Part shown: one piece after another, positions 42,498 to 52,443 of the stretch
How the letters are laid out: each line of letters starts with the position of its first letter
How positions within the stretch are numbered: the first letter of the stretch is position 1
The notes under the pieces: generated by a model
Database searches by the model: none
What the model saw: the letters and a program-made list of their open reading frames with translations, nothing else
Told to the model about the DNA's origin: nothing
Made by a program: the position numbers and the translations under genes
Assembly: GCF_034932065.1 (NCBI RefSeq)
Contig: NZ_JAYGHP010000019.1
Span: forward strand, 1 to 62,787
Direction of reading: 5' to 3'
Length of the DNA stretch: 62,787 nt
From: Crocosphaera sp. UHCC 0190
GTDB taxonomy: Bacteria > Cyanobacteriota > Cyanobacteriia > Cyanobacteriales > Microcystaceae

Positions 42498-43442
42498 CTA
42501 TTTCATCCGATGTTGCTGTACTTCCCTAACCATAAATAAGATTAAGGCAACAATTAAAGGTAAAAAATAATAAATGGCGCGATAAGCAATTAAAGCACCT
42601 AAGACATCGGCATTGGAAACAGTGGAAGGTGTTAATAATAAAATCACCGTTTCAAATACCCCTAAACCCCCAGGAACACTACTAATTAATCCTGCGGTTA
42701 ACCCTAAAATATAGATGCCAAAAAACCCAGGAAAAGATAATCTATGTCCCACAGGAAGTAATAAATATAATACGGCTGATGCTAAACCCCAATCAAGGGC
42801 AGCAACACTAATAGAAGCTAAAGAAATCTTAGGAGCAGGAAACTTAATCAATTCTGAACCAATTTTCAGGGAACCTTTTCCAAAAACGCTAATCACAAAA
42901 TAAATAGAGACAAAAATTAAAAAGATAATGCCGATAGGATGAGCCGACTTAAAGGGTAAATGAAGAATAGCAGGAAGACTCAAAGGATCAACTAAAAAAA
43001 CAACCCCACTCACCGCAAATAGTCCTAACCAAAAGGTTAAATGAGTAAAAATAATTAACTGAGCAATCTTAAGTTTAGAAACCCCCCAAGTCCCATAAAA
43101 ACGATAACGAATAGCTGTTCCTGAAAAAGCCGTAAAACCAATGGTATTACCCACCGCATAACTAATAAAAGCGGTTAAGGCAATTTTAGCAGGAGCCAAA
43201 GATTGATTAATATAACGAAACCCCAATAAGTCATAGCCTGTCATCGTTAAATAACCGAATCCCGTTAAAGCGATCGCCGTCAATTTATGACCCTTGGAAA
43301 TCGTGCTTAAATATTGCCAAATACTTTGTAAACTATGGGCTTTTAGTTCATGAGTAATCATGATAATTGAAGCAACAAATAACAATAAAGCCAGTAAAAT
43401 TGGCAGCATTTTAAGACAGAAACGAAGGATTGGCGATCTCAT
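42498..43442 (-). CDS. UPF0104 / flippase-like membrane protein
   Basis: A 314-residue protein with about eight membrane helices of the lysylphosphatidylglycerol-synthase TM (UPF0104, YbhN-like) family: YAVGNTIGFTAFSGTAIRYR and the late GLISSVPGGLGVFETVILLL motif. In MprF this region flips aminoacyl lipids, but here the C-terminal aminoacyltransferase domain is missing, so it is a stand-alone transporter-like module. Substrate unknown. Confidence 0.8.
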   Translation of the reverse strand: MRSPILRFCLKMLPILLALLLFVASIIMITHELKAHSLQSIWQYLSTISKGHKLTAIALTGFGYLTMTGYDLLGFRYINQSLAPAKIALTAFISYAVGNTIGFTAFSGTAIRYRFYGTWGVSKLKIAQLIIFTHLTFWLGLFAVSGVVFLVDPLSLPAILHLPFKSAHPIGIIFLIFVSIYFVISVFGKGSLKIGSELIKFPAPKISLASISVAALDWGLASAVLYLLLPVGHRLSFPGFFGIYILGLTAGLISSVPGGLGVFETVILLLTPSTVSNADVLGALIAYRAIYYFLPLIVALILFMVREVQQHRMK

Positions 43443-43470
43443 AAACTTTCAGCAACTCTGAATTCTGATT

Positions 43471-43561
43471 CAGGACTTACGCAACGCCTGTAGATATTGA
43501 GTGTTTTGCTAGGGTCAATTCATGAATTGACCCTGCGGGTAGTGCTGGTGCGTAAGTCCTG
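43471..43561. mobile_element. MITE, 91 bp, with 13-bp TIRs and TGATT target duplication
   Basis: Perfect 13-bp terminal inverted repeats, CAGGACTTACGCA and TGCGTAAGTCCTG, bound a 91-bp element flanked on both sides by TGATT (43466-43470 and 43562-43566). Inside is a perfect 24-bp palindrome (43511-43534) built on AGGGTCAATTCATG. It has no coding capacity, so it would need a transposase from elsewhere. Confidence 0.8.
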
Positions 43562-43726
43562 TGATTATTTAGACTAATATTAGTGGAAAAATTTCCCCTT
43601 GTCCCCCTCAACAGAAAACTAATCGAGGGATTCCCTTTTGTAAGGTTCCCAGGAGTACGCTACCCTAAAGTCCTGTGGCGGGAGTCCTCTTTTTGCATTT
43701 AAGATAGGTATAAAATTTTGATTAAG

Positions 43727-44863
43727 ATGCGAGTGAACACCATTCCCCCTGTCGATTTAGTCCGTCAACACAAGCTCATCAGTGAAGATCTTGATGCTGC
43801 TGTTCTCGAAGTCGTGCGTTCGGGTCGTTATATCGGTGGTGCTGCCGTCAGCGACTTTGAACAACAATTTGCTCAGTCTGTCGGAACCTCCCAATGTGTG
43901 GGCTGTAATTCAGGCACCGATGCCCTCTATTTAGCCCTGCGTGCCTTAAATATTGGCCCAGGGGATGAAGTTATCACCACCCCCTTTACCTTTATCGCCA
44001 GTGCTGAAATCATCAGTCTAGTGGGGGCTAAACCCGTTTTTGTGGATATTGAGCGCACCACCTTTAATTTAGACCTAGAAGCCCTAGAAGCCGCTATTAC
44101 CCCCCAAACCAAAGCTATTATTCCCGTTCATTTATTTGGCCAACCCGTCAACATGACTCGTTTGTTGGAAATTGCCCAAAAACATAATCTCTACATCGTT
44201 GAAGACTGCGCCCAAGCAACGGGGGCTAAATGGGGAGAGCAACAGGTGGGCAATATTGGCCATATTGGTTGTTTTAGCTTCTTTCCTACCAAAAATCTCG
44301 GAACTTGTGGGGATGGAGGGGCCGTCACCACCAATGATCCGGCGATCGCTGATGCTATTCGTGTCATTAAAGAACATGGCTCCCAGGTCCGTTATTATCA
44401 TGATGTCGTTGGTATCAATAGCCGTCTCGATGCGATACAGGCCGCTATTTTACAAGTTAAATTGCCTTATTTAGCGCAATGGAATGAGCAAAGAAGAGAG
44501 GTTGCTCAACGTTATCATCAATTATTAAACCCCATTCCAGGGATACAACTTCCCCAGGAAATTGAAGGAGGGTATCATGTCTGGAATCAATATACAATTT
44601 TGGTGGAACATCAAGAACAAGAAGAAACCCTTTTCCGCGATCGCCTGAAAGAAAACTTACAAAAACAAGGGATTATTTCGATGATTTATTATCCCATTCC
44701 CTTGCATTTACAAAAAGTTTATCAAAAGTTAGGCTATCAAAAAGGAGATTTTCCCGTCACCGAAAAAGCCGCCCGTCAAGTCTTATCTTTACCCATGTTT
44801 CCTGATCTTTCCTTAGAAGAACAAGAACAAGTTACCTACGCTTTAAAAGATCATTGTGCCTAA
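43727..44863 (+). CDS. DegT/DnrJ/EryC1 family aminotransferase
   Basis: A 378-residue PLP-dependent sugar aminotransferase-type enzyme. It has GSGRYIGG, CNSGTDALYLALRA, VEDCAQATGA and the PLP lysine in FSFFPTKNLG. Such enzymes aminate keto-sugars for surface polysaccharides or lipopolysaccharide. I chose ATG at 43727; a TTG at 43718 and GTG at 43733 are also in frame. No sugar-biosynthesis cluster surrounds it, so the substrate is open. Confidence 0.85.
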   Translation: MRVNTIPPVDLVRQHKLISEDLDAAVLEVVRSGRYIGGAAVSDFEQQFAQSVGTSQCVGCNSGTDALYLALRALNIGPGDEVITTPFTFIASAEIISLVGAKPVFVDIERTTFNLDLEALEAAITPQTKAIIPVHLFGQPVNMTRLLEIAQKHNLYIVEDCAQATGAKWGEQQVGNIGHIGCFSFFPTKNLGTCGDGGAVTTNDPAIADAIRVIKEHGSQVRYYHDVVGINSRLDAIQAAILQVKLPYLAQWNEQRREVAQRYHQLLNPIPGIQLPQEIEGGYHVWNQYTILVEHQEQEETLFRDRLKENLQKQGIISMIYYPIPLHLQKVYQKLGYQKGDFPVTEKAARQVLSLPMFPDLSLEEQEQVTYALKDHCA

Positions 44864-44967
44864 TAAAGCTAAAAAAAGTTTAACCAGATCTGATCAGGTT
44901 TCTCACGGCTTATGATAGAAGGAGAAATCTAACTTCAGTTTGCTAAAAATCGTACAGGATTGTATTA

Positions 44968-45561
44968 ATGAGCCAAGTCACAACTATTTCCGGTCAAGGA
45001 ATTCCCTTAGTTGGGGATGATATTGATACCGATCGCATTATTCCCGCGCGGTTTTTGCGTTGTGTTACCTTTGATGGGTTAGGAGAACAGGTATTTGCCG
45101 ATGATCGCAGCCAATTAAAGGGACAACATCCCTTTGATCAGCCCCAATACCAAAATGCTCAGATTTTAGTGGTTAATGCTAATTTTGGCTGTGGTTCGTC
45201 ACGGGAACACGCCCCCCAAGCGATTATGCGATGGGGTATACAGGCTATTGTGGGAGAAAGCTTTGCCGAGATCTTTTTTGGCAACTGTATCGCCAATGGC
45301 GTTCCTTGTGTTACCGCCTCCCCAGAAGCGATCAAAACCCTCCAAAGTCTACTCCAAACTAACCCCCAAGCTCAAGTTACCGTAGATTTAACTAGCAAAG
45401 AAATCAAGTGTAATGATTGGGTTGCGCCTATTGCTATGGGAGAAGGATCGCGTCAAATGCTATTAGAAGGCACTTGGGATAGCTGCGGACAGTTGATTCA
45501 AAACCTTGAAGAAATCAAGGCTAAAGCCCCCAAATTACCCTATCTGGCCTGGCATTCCTGA
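44968..45561 (+). CDS. leuD: 3-isopropylmalate dehydratase small subunit
   Basis: A 197-residue swivelling-domain subunit of isopropylmalate isomerase: [15 protein letters not shown] at the start, [14 protein letters not shown] in the middle. With LeuC it isomerises 2- to 3-isopropylmalate for leucine, and citramalate to methylmalate in the CimA route. leuC is not adjacent, so the subunits are encoded apart. Confidence 0.93.
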   Translation: MSQVTTISGQGIPLVGDDIDTDRIIPARFLRCVTFDGLGEQVFADDRSQLKGQHPFDQPQYQNAQILVVNANFGCGSSREHAPQAIMRWGIQAIVGESFAEIFFGNCIANGVPCVTASPEAIKTLQSLLQTNPQAQVTVDLTSKEIKCNDWVAPIAMGEGSRQMLLEGTWDSCGQLIQNLEEIKAKAPKLPYLAWHS

Positions 45562-45658
45562 CCCCAATTGTCTTAGATTGATCCAAAACACACATAATAG
45601 AAAATATCTAAGCTAGAGTTGTTTTGTTAAGCAATAATAAGGCAACTGAGATCACCCC

Positions 45659-46654
45659 ATGTCAAACCTAGGTTTGATTATTTCAGATTTTATGAATGTT
45701 GAGGAGTTAATCTGGCGATATGGTCAGGGAGACAGGGATTTTAGTCGGCTGGATCTTCAGCGTGCCGATCTCATTCAGCTTGATCTCAGTGAAGCTAATT
45801 TAAGCCGTACCGCCTTAGATTGGGCTAATTTAAGCGGAACCGACCTCAGTCGTGCTAATTTGAACCGTGCTGACTTAATTAATGCCCGTCTCATCAGTGC
45901 TAAATTAGTCGCAGCAGATTTAACCGGAGCCAATCTGAGCAATGCGGATTTAAGTTGGGTAAATTTAGAAGAAGCAACCTTGATTAGTGCGGATTTAAGC
46001 GGGGCCAACCTCAAACAAACCAATCTCAGTTACACCGACCTCAGAAGTGCTAATCTCAGTGATGCTAACCTCAGTGGGGCTATTTTAAGTGGGGCAAAAT
46101 TAAGTCGTGTAGATCTCAGTGGGGCCAATTTGAGTGGTGTGGATCTCAGTGGGGCCAATTTGAGTCGGGCCGATCTCAGTGGGGCCGATCTTAGAGAAGC
46201 TGACTTAACCAATGCCAATCTTTATAAAGCGGATCTCAGTGAAAGTAAGCTACAAAATATTGATTTCCAAGAAGCTTTTTTACAAGGGGCAAATTTTAGC
46301 CGCTCTAATTTAAAAGGAGCGAGTCTGACGGGAGCAATTTTACGAGAGGTGAATCTCAGTCTTGTTACTCTCTCTGAGTTTAATTTACGGGCGATCACCT
46401 TTGCCAGCGAAATTGATTTAAGTTCCGCTAATCTCAAAGGGGCTAACTTAAAAGGGGCAATCCTCCGTCATGCTAATTTGGGCTATGGATTACTCAATAA
46501 AACCTATTTAAGCGATAGTATTCTTCGGGGAGCTAATTTAATTGATGCGTCTTTGCGGGGGGGAGATCTGCGAAATGCTAACTTTCGGAATAGTAATATT
46601 AGTGATATTAATTTAACTGAGGCAACCATGCCTGATGGCAGTCTTCATCCCTAA
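45659..46654 (+). CDS. Pentapeptide-repeat protein
   Basis: A 331-residue protein made almost wholly of A(D/N)LXX pentapeptides (for example SGANLSGVDLSGANLSRADL), predicted to form a right-handed quadrilateral beta-helix. A short N-terminal segment (MNVEELIWRYGQGDRDF) precedes the repeats. There is no signal peptide or membrane helix, so it is cytosolic. The start at 45659 lacks a well-placed ribosome site; M12 at 45692 is an alternative. Function unknown. Confidence 0.88.
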   Translation: MSNLGLIISDFMNVEELIWRYGQGDRDFSRLDLQRADLIQLDLSEANLSRTALDWANLSGTDLSRANLNRADLINARLISAKLVAADLTGANLSNADLSWVNLEEATLISADLSGANLKQTNLSYTDLRSANLSDANLSGAILSGAKLSRVDLSGANLSGVDLSGANLSRADLSGADLREADLTNANLYKADLSESKLQNIDFQEAFLQGANFSRSNLKGASLTGAILREVNLSLVTLSEFNLRAITFASEIDLSSANLKGANLKGAILRHANLGYGLLNKTYLSDSILRGANLIDASLRGGDLRNANFRNSNISDINLTEATMPDGSLHP

Positions 46655-46733
46655 ATCCTGAATTAACTTATGATGTTGTCTAACGAATCAAATTAAAATC
46701 TTTAAGGGGATTTAGGAGTTAGGAGAACCCATC

Positions 46734-48467
46734 ATGAGTTATCGTATAGATCGTCAAAAATACGCCGCCATGTTTGGCCCCACTATCGGCGATCGCGTTC
46801 GTCTAGCCGATACAGATTTACTGATTGAAGTGGAAGCAGACTATACCACCTACGGCGAAGAAGTTAAATTTGGTGGTGGAAAAGTGATCCGCGATGGTAT
46901 GGGACAATCCCCTATCATCAATGGAGAAGGGGAGGATCAAGCTGCTGATACCGTCATTACTAATGCTTTAATCCTCGACCACTGGGGCATCGTCAAAGCC
47001 GATGTCGGCATAAAAAACGGCAAAATTGACAAAATTGGCAAGGCAGGGAATCCTTACACCCAAGATAGCATTGATATTATTATTGGCCCTGGCACCGAAA
47101 TTATCGCCGGAGAAGGGCGAATTTTGACCCCTGGAGGCATTGACACCCATATTCACTTCATTTGCCCCCAACAGATAGAAACTGCCCTGGCATCAGGCAT
47201 TACCACGATGATCGGAGGGGGGACGGGGCCGGCCGCCGGAACGACTGCTACTACTTGTACTCCTGGCCCTTGGCATATTTACCGGATGTTACAAGCGGCC
47301 GATGCTTTCCCCATCAATTTAGGATTTTTTGGTAAGGGTAATTGTAGTGTTCCCGATGGATTAGTACAACAGATTAAAGCGGGGGCCTTGGGGTTAAAGC
47401 TTCATGAGGACTGGGGAACGACTCCTGCGGCCATTGATACTTGTTTGAGTGTAGCCGATGAATATGATGTACAGGTGGCGATTCATACGGATACGCTAAA
47501 TGAGGCGGGATTTGTCGAAAATACTATCGCTGCCTTCAAAAATCGCGTAATTCATACTTTTCATACGGAAGGGGCCGGAGGGGGTCACGCGCCTGATATT
47601 TTGCGGGTTTGTAGCTATCCGAATGTGTTACCTGCTTCGACAAATCCGACTCGTCCTTATACGATTAATACTATCGCAGAACATCGAGATATGTTGATGG
47701 TTTGTCATCATCTTGATCCAAATATTGAGGAAGATGTTTTATTTGCTGATTCAAGAATTCGTAAAGAAACGATTGCGGCTGAAGATATTTTACATGATTT
47801 AGGTGTAATTAGTATTATGGCTTCTGATTCTCAGGCCATGGGAAGGGTAGGAGAAGTGATTATTAGGACTTGGCAAACTGCCCATAAAATGAAGGTACAA
47901 CGAGGATTTTTACCGTCTCAGATTCCTGTTTCTACGACTTCAGATAATGATAATTTTCGGGCTAAACGATATATTGCTAAGTATACAATTAATCCGGCGA
48001 TCGCTCATGGAATTTCGGCTTATGTGGGTTCTATTGAACCTGGAAAGTTAGCAGATTTATGTTTATGGAAACCTGCTTTTTTTGGGGTAAAACCGGAAGT
48101 TGTTATCAAAGGAGGGATGATAGTTTGGGCGCAAATGGGTGATCCTAATGCGAGTATTCCTACTCCTGAACCTGTCTATATGCGTCCCATGTTTGGGGCG
48201 TTTGGTGGGGCGATTGGGGCTACTTCTTTAACTTTTATGTCTCAAGCAAGTTTAGAGTTAGAAATTCCGCAAAAGTTGGGGTTAACTTCGAGAGTTGTTG
48301 CTGTTTCTAATACTCGTAATATTGGGAAAGCAAATCTGATTCATAATGACGCTACTCCTCATATTGAAGTGAACCCAGAAACTTATGAAGTGAGGGCCGA
48401 TGGTGAATTATTGACGGCTGAACCTATGGATAAATTACCGATGGCACAGCGTTACTTTTTGTTTTGA
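46734..48467 (+). CDS. ureC: Urease alpha subunit
   Basis: A 577-residue catalytic subunit that hydrolyses urea to ammonia and carbamate at a dinickel centre. Visible residues: metal histidines in [11 protein letters not shown], the carbamylated lysine in [22 protein letters not shown], and the flap cysteine/histidine in [11 protein letters not shown]. No ureA, ureB or accessory ure genes are adjacent; scattered urease genes are also seen in Synechocystis. Codon use in the second half is somewhat more AT-rich than the first. Confidence 0.95.
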   Translation: MSYRIDRQKYAAMFGPTIGDRVRLADTDLLIEVEADYTTYGEEVKFGGGKVIRDGMGQSPIINGEGEDQAADTVITNALILDHWGIVKADVGIKNGKIDKIGKAGNPYTQDSIDIIIGPGTEIIAGEGRILTPGGIDTHIHFICPQQIETALASGITTMIGGGTGPAAGTTATTCTPGPWHIYRMLQAADAFPINLGFFGKGNCSVPDGLVQQIKAGALGLKLHEDWGTTPAAIDTCLSVADEYDVQVAIHTDTLNEAGFVENTIAAFKNRVIHTFHTEGAGGGHAPDILRVCSYPNVLPASTNPTRPYTINTIAEHRDMLMVCHHLDPNIEEDVLFADSRIRKETIAAEDILHDLGVISIMASDSQAMGRVGEVIIRTWQTAHKMKVQRGFLPSQIPVSTTSDNDNFRAKRYIAKYTINPAIAHGISAYVGSIEPGKLADLCLWKPAFFGVKPEVVIKGGMIVWAQMGDPNASIPTPEPVYMRPMFGAFGGAIGATSLTFMSQASLELEIPQKLGLTSRVVAVSNTRNIGKANLIHNDATPHIEVNPETYEVRADGELLTAEPMDKLPMAQRYFLF

Positions 48468-48562
48468 AAATAAGTATTTTATATTAAGAAAAGCAAGAAC
48501 ATATTAGGACATAACAGTGTTAAATCCATTAATTCCTTTTTGTTCCTTAAATCTTTAACATT

Positions 48563-49867
48563 ATGTCTCAGATTCATCTCAGTTTCATTTATACCCAAAA
48601 TTATAAAAATTTAATGGGTCAATTTAACCTAAATAATCTTAATCTTTTTATCGGTTCCAATGGTTCAGGTAAAAGTAATTTAATTAATAGTTTTAAGTTT
48701 TTAAAAAATTGTATTATACCTGTTGCTGATTCAAGTCAGGGAGTGAGTATTTTTGAGGATGCTATCTCTAAAATAGGAAGCAGTAAAATTTTAGATATTA
48801 ATGTAGAAAAACCTGCTTTAGTTCGTTTTGCTTATGGTTTTTCTAATTTAGCTAATCCTCCAGAAAATTGTGTTTTAGATTTGAGCCTGTTTGTACCAAA
48901 ACAACAGTTAAGAGTTTCTATTTATAAAGAATATTTATATATAGGTTCTAGTTTGCATGAACATTTAAAAGACCCTTTTTATTATTATAAGCTTCATGAT
49001 CAATTAAGCGGCAAAGGAACAGTTTTTGATGAACATCTAGGAATGACAGAAGTAGAAAATATTTCCAATACCTCTCTTGCTTTAAATTCAGAATTGCTAC
49101 AAGGACATGATATTAAAACTCTGCTTTTATCAACTATTTCAAATTGGCAATTTTATAATGCAAATAATATGGACTTAAAAGAAATTAGAGAATCTGAACC
49201 CAAAATAGGAGGAGGAGACATTTATTTATCTTCATCATGCAATAATTTAGCCTTAGTCATTGAAAATTTAATAAATCAAGATCTTGATTTTGAAGAACGG
49301 TTAAATGAAGCAATTAAATTAATTCTTCCTCAAACTCGTCGTATTAGATCAATTCGTTCAGAACGAGATAAACCTAATTCTATGCTTGAAAATGGAGGAC
49401 TTATTAACTTCTTAAGAAAGCATTTTCCTAACTGTACCTTTGAAAGAAAAACCCCTATTAGAAAGAAACCTGGTGGTAAAGCAAATAAACCTAATATAAG
49501 TTATGGAAAAACAGGAATCAGTTTAATTGCTCAAATCAAAGAACAATTACCTATTGCCTTGAAAAATGAACCTAATCAATGTAGTTTAATACTAATATTT
49601 GATGATTTAGATTGTCGAAATGTTGAACAACAAAAAGAAGAATTTGTCAAGGCTGTTAATAAAGTCTTTGAATCATCATCTATTGATTTATCTAAACCTC
49701 CCATATTTGTCGCATTTGCTGCACCCGAAATAGAATCATGGCTGATTGCAGATTGGGATAATTCTATCGCTAAACATACAGATTTTCGCATTAATAAGCG
49801 ACATGAAAAAATGCGTTATTGGCTAAGTTCTCAATGTAAAATTTCTTTTATTTCGATAATTTTATGA
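48563..49867 (+). CDS. AAA ATPase N-terminus joined to DUF4276-like region; probably degenerate
   Basis: Residues 1-265 look like the N-terminal part of an SMC/AAA_21-type ATPase with a good P-loop (GSNGSGKSN) but no later signature or Walker B acidic motif. From about residue 270 the sequence (ENGGLINFLRKHFPNC, LIFDDLDCRN, FAAPEIESWLIADWDN) resembles DUF4276 proteins, which commonly form the second gene next to such ATPases. The C-terminus ends abruptly. I infer an in-frame deletion fusing two genes plus 3' truncation; a natural fusion is less likely. Both families occur in defence-type loci. Confidence 0.5.
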   Translation: MSQIHLSFIYTQNYKNLMGQFNLNNLNLFIGSNGSGKSNLINSFKFLKNCIIPVADSSQGVSIFEDAISKIGSSKILDINVEKPALVRFAYGFSNLANPPENCVLDLSLFVPKQQLRVSIYKEYLYIGSSLHEHLKDPFYYYKLHDQLSGKGTVFDEHLGMTEVENISNTSLALNSELLQGHDIKTLLLSTISNWQFYNANNMDLKEIRESEPKIGGGDIYLSSSCNNLALVIENLINQDLDFEERLNEAIKLILPQTRRIRSIRSERDKPNSMLENGGLINFLRKHFPNCTFERKTPIRKKPGGKANKPNISYGKTGISLIAQIKEQLPIALKNEPNQCSLILIFDDLDCRNVEQQKEEFVKAVNKVFESSSIDLSKPPIFVAFAAPEIESWLIADWDNSIAKHTDFRINKRHEKMRYWLSSQCKISFISIIL

Positions 49868-49942
49868 ATACTTAAATAAATTTGTCATACTTAATAGTAT
49901 TGAGTTATAATTAAATTATATAAGTATAAAGTAGGTAAACAA

Positions 49943-50560
49943 ATGGTTCAAGTTGTCGCTAAAACTAAACCAGTAACCTTTGAAGAATTTGCCCAGTGGA
50001 AACCAGATGGGGGACTCTATGAATTGCATGATGGAGTAATTATTAAAATGCCACAACCAGTAGGAGAACATGAGGATATTACTAGCTTTTTAGCTGAAAA
50101 AATCATGGTTGAGTATCTTCGTTTAAACTTACCCTACAGGATACCTAAAATCGTATTAATTAAGTCAATAGAAAGTGAATCAGCTTACTCACCAGATGTT
50201 TTAATATTAAATCGTCCCAACTTAATTAATGAACCTTTATGGAAAAAATTATCGACAGTAACTCAATGTGCATCTATTCCCTTAGTTATCGAAGTTGTTA
50301 GCACTAATTGGCGAGTTGATTACTTAACTAAAGTAAAAGATTATGAAGAAATAGGTATTCCTGAATATTGGATTGTCGATTATTTAGGATTAGGTGGTAG
50401 AAGATTTATCGGTAATCCTAAACAACCAAGTATCTTAATTCACGAACTGATAGATGAAGAATATAAAATCACTGAATTTAAGGGTGATCAAAGAATCATA
50501 TCACCAACTTTTCCAGAATTAATTTTAACAGCTAACCAAGTTTTTAACGCGGGTGCTTAA
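49943..50560 (+). CDS. Uma2-family (DUF820) putative endonuclease
   Basis: A 205-residue protein of the Uma2/DUF820 family, greatly expanded in cyanobacteria. It has the PD-(D/E)XK-like core: TFEEFAQW, YELHDGVII, YSPDVLI (Asp), and VIEVVSTNW (Glu), then DYEEIGIPEYWIVD. The biological role of these predicted nucleases is not established. It lies 75 bp after the AAA/DUF4276 ORF on the same strand. Confidence 0.85.
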   Translation: MVQVVAKTKPVTFEEFAQWKPDGGLYELHDGVIIKMPQPVGEHEDITSFLAEKIMVEYLRLNLPYRIPKIVLIKSIESESAYSPDVLILNRPNLINEPLWKKLSTVTQCASIPLVIEVVSTNWRVDYLTKVKDYEEIGIPEYWIVDYLGLGGRRFIGNPKQPSILIHELIDEEYKITEFKGDQRIISPTFPELILTANQVFNAGA

Positions 50561-50654
50561 TATAGCAGTTTCCCTAGATTTTGATTCTATTTAATTGTAA
50601 GGTAAGGTAACAGTCAATTTTTACGCCTTATCTTCTGATAATACTTTTGAAATT

Positions 50655-51761
50655 ATGGCTATTAAACGCTCCAAACCCTCTCAAAATCACCCCCCCAAAT
50701 CATCAAAATCTCCTGATGTTAAAGTAGAAACAGAAAAAAAAGAGCTACTATCCCAAAAAGCAACAGAGGGAGAAAAAGATAACTTAGAAGAAAGTATTCG
50801 TCCTCATCGCCTTAATGATTATATTGGACAACAGGATCTTAAAGATGTTTTAGAAATTGTCATGGGAGCCGCTAAAACCAGAAATGAACCCATCGACCAC
50901 TTATTATTATATGGGCCGCCTGGTTTGGGTAAAACCACAATTTCTTTGATTTTAGCCTCAGAAATGGGTGTTAATTGTAAAATTACAGCCGCCCCTGCCT
51001 TAGAAAGACCGAGAGATATTACAGGATTATTAGTTAATCTTAAACCAGGAGATATTCTCTTTGTTGATGAAATTCATCGCCTCAATCGCTTAACAGAAGA
51101 ACTGCTTTATCCCGCCATGGAAGACTATCGTCTTGATATTACCATTGGTAAAGGACAAGCTGCCAGAACAAGAAGTATTCCCTTACCCAAATTTACCTTA
51201 GTCGGGGCAACTACTAAAGTTGGGGCCCTAACCTCACCCCTACGCGATCGCTTTGGACTAATTCAACGCTTAAAATTTTATGAACCTGATGAATTAAGCT
51301 TAATTATTTTACGCACTGCCAAGATTTTAAACACCTTAATTACCCAAGAAGGGGCCCAAGAAATTGCCCGTCGTTCCAGAGGAACCCCTCGTATTGCTAA
51401 CCGTTTATTACGACGAGTTAGAGATTATATTCAGGTCAAAAAATTCGAGACAATTACTCAAGAATTAGCCGCAGAAGCCTTAGATATTTATCAAGTTGAT
51501 CCCCAAGGACTAGACTGGACAGATCGCCTCATTTTAACCACCATGATGAAGCAATTTAATGGGGGCCCTGTGGGGTTAGACGCGATCGCGGCTTCTACAG
51601 GAGAAGACACCAAAACCATTGAAGAAGTTTACGAACCCTATTTATTACAAATAGGCTATCTTAATCGCACCCCAAGGGGAAGAGTTGTTACTGCTGCGGC
51701 CTATCAACATTTAGGGGAAACGGGAGAAGAACAGTTATCAATTTTTGATGATTTGCCGTAA
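50655..51761 (+). CDS. ruvB: Holliday junction branch migration helicase RuvB
   Basis: A 368-residue AAA+ motor that with RuvA drives branch migration of recombination intermediates. A Lys/Ser-rich N-terminal extension of about 45 residues, seen in other cyanobacterial RuvB, precedes [13 protein letters not shown]. Walker A is GPPGLGKTT, Walker B FVDEIHRL, sensor 1 in LVGATTK, and the winged helix ends with the GRVVTAAAY region. ruvA and ruvC are not adjacent. Confidence 0.95.
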   Translation: MAIKRSKPSQNHPPKSSKSPDVKVETEKKELLSQKATEGEKDNLEESIRPHRLNDYIGQQDLKDVLEIVMGAAKTRNEPIDHLLLYGPPGLGKTTISLILASEMGVNCKITAAPALERPRDITGLLVNLKPGDILFVDEIHRLNRLTEELLYPAMEDYRLDITIGKGQAARTRSIPLPKFTLVGATTKVGALTSPLRDRFGLIQRLKFYEPDELSLIILRTAKILNTLITQEGAQEIARRSRGTPRIANRLLRRVRDYIQVKKFETITQELAAEALDIYQVDPQGLDWTDRLILTTMMKQFNGGPVGLDAIAASTGEDTKTIEEVYEPYLLQIGYLNRTPRGRVVTAAAYQHLGETGEEQLSIFDDLP

Positions 51762-51836
51762 TCAAAATCACTGCCAAGGTCATAATTTTAACTTATATTC
51801 GATCTAAAACCTATTTTTAGGCTGTTGTATTTTGCT

Positions 51837-52295
51837 ATGAACGTTAACCCAAATATTGTTATTTCTGCCCCCCATATCGTGATTCCTCAAGCCTATTGGA
51901 CTCCCCTTTTAGGGGAAATTTTGCGAGAAGCCGATCTGATTACCTCCACTCAATTGCAAACCGCATTAAGAGATAAAGGCGAATATCAAGGGCAGCGCAT
52001 TGGGGAAATTTTAGCCTTACAGGGTTGGTTAAAACAAGAAACCGTTGATTTTTTTGCTGAACAATGGACGACTTGTTTACAACAAGGGCCCCAATATCCC
52101 ATTGGCGAATATTTGAAACAAGCAGGCCTCATTGATGAGACACAAATTCAACAAATTTTAAGGGAACAGCAACAAATTAAACTGAAATTTGGACAAATTG
52201 CCGTTGGGAAAGGGTTAGTTAAACAAAAAACCCTTGACTTTTTTCTCAATAGTTTATTTTGTCATTGTGCTGAAGAATCTTTATTTGTTGCCTAA
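51837..52295 (+). CDS. Two-repeat protein resembling MshEN/GspE N-terminal domains
   Basis: A 152-residue soluble protein with an internal duplication: LGEILREADLITSTQLQTAL...LALQGWLKQETVDFF and IGEYLKQAGLIDETQIQQIL...AVGKGLVKQKTLDFF. The L(G)EIL...GLI...QL pattern resembles the N-terminal modules of GspE/PilB-type ATPases, some of which bind c-di-GMP. It lacks an ATPase domain. I chose the ATG at 51837 over a TTG at 51825. Function unknown. Confidence 0.65.
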   Translation: MNVNPNIVISAPHIVIPQAYWTPLLGEILREADLITSTQLQTALRDKGEYQGQRIGEILALQGWLKQETVDFFAEQWTTCLQQGPQYPIGEYLKQAGLIDETQIQQILREQQQIKLKFGQIAVGKGLVKQKTLDFFLNSLFCHCAEESLFVA

Positions 52296-52304
52296 ACATT
52301 GATG

Positions 52305-52330
52305 TAGGGGCGAACGACTGTTCGCCCCTA
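52305..52330. repeat. Palindromic repeat upstream of nadB
   Basis: A perfect 11-bp inverted repeat, TAGGGGCGAAC and GTTCGCCCCTA, with a GACT loop, 9 bp after the preceding stop. Its GTAGGGGCG edge matches the repeat at 32414. Confidence 0.75.
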
Positions 52331-52443
52331 GGGATGATTGTTCAAATCAGGATCGTTAAGGTTACAGTTAAAGAAGAAAAATTTATCCTGAGACTGTTGT
52401 TACCTTGACATCTTCAGCGAATTGTGTGGAAACTGAGAGGCTG

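Noticed and set aside
44132-44474. Two overlapping ORFs inside the DegT aminotransferase gene
   Set aside because: Both are out-of-frame shadows of a complete, motif-supported gene.
45775-46437. Three minus-strand ORFs with repetitive Leu/Ala/Lys/Arg composition
   Set aside because: They are antisense shadows of the pentapeptide-repeat gene; the periodic composition comes from the repeated codons on the plus strand.
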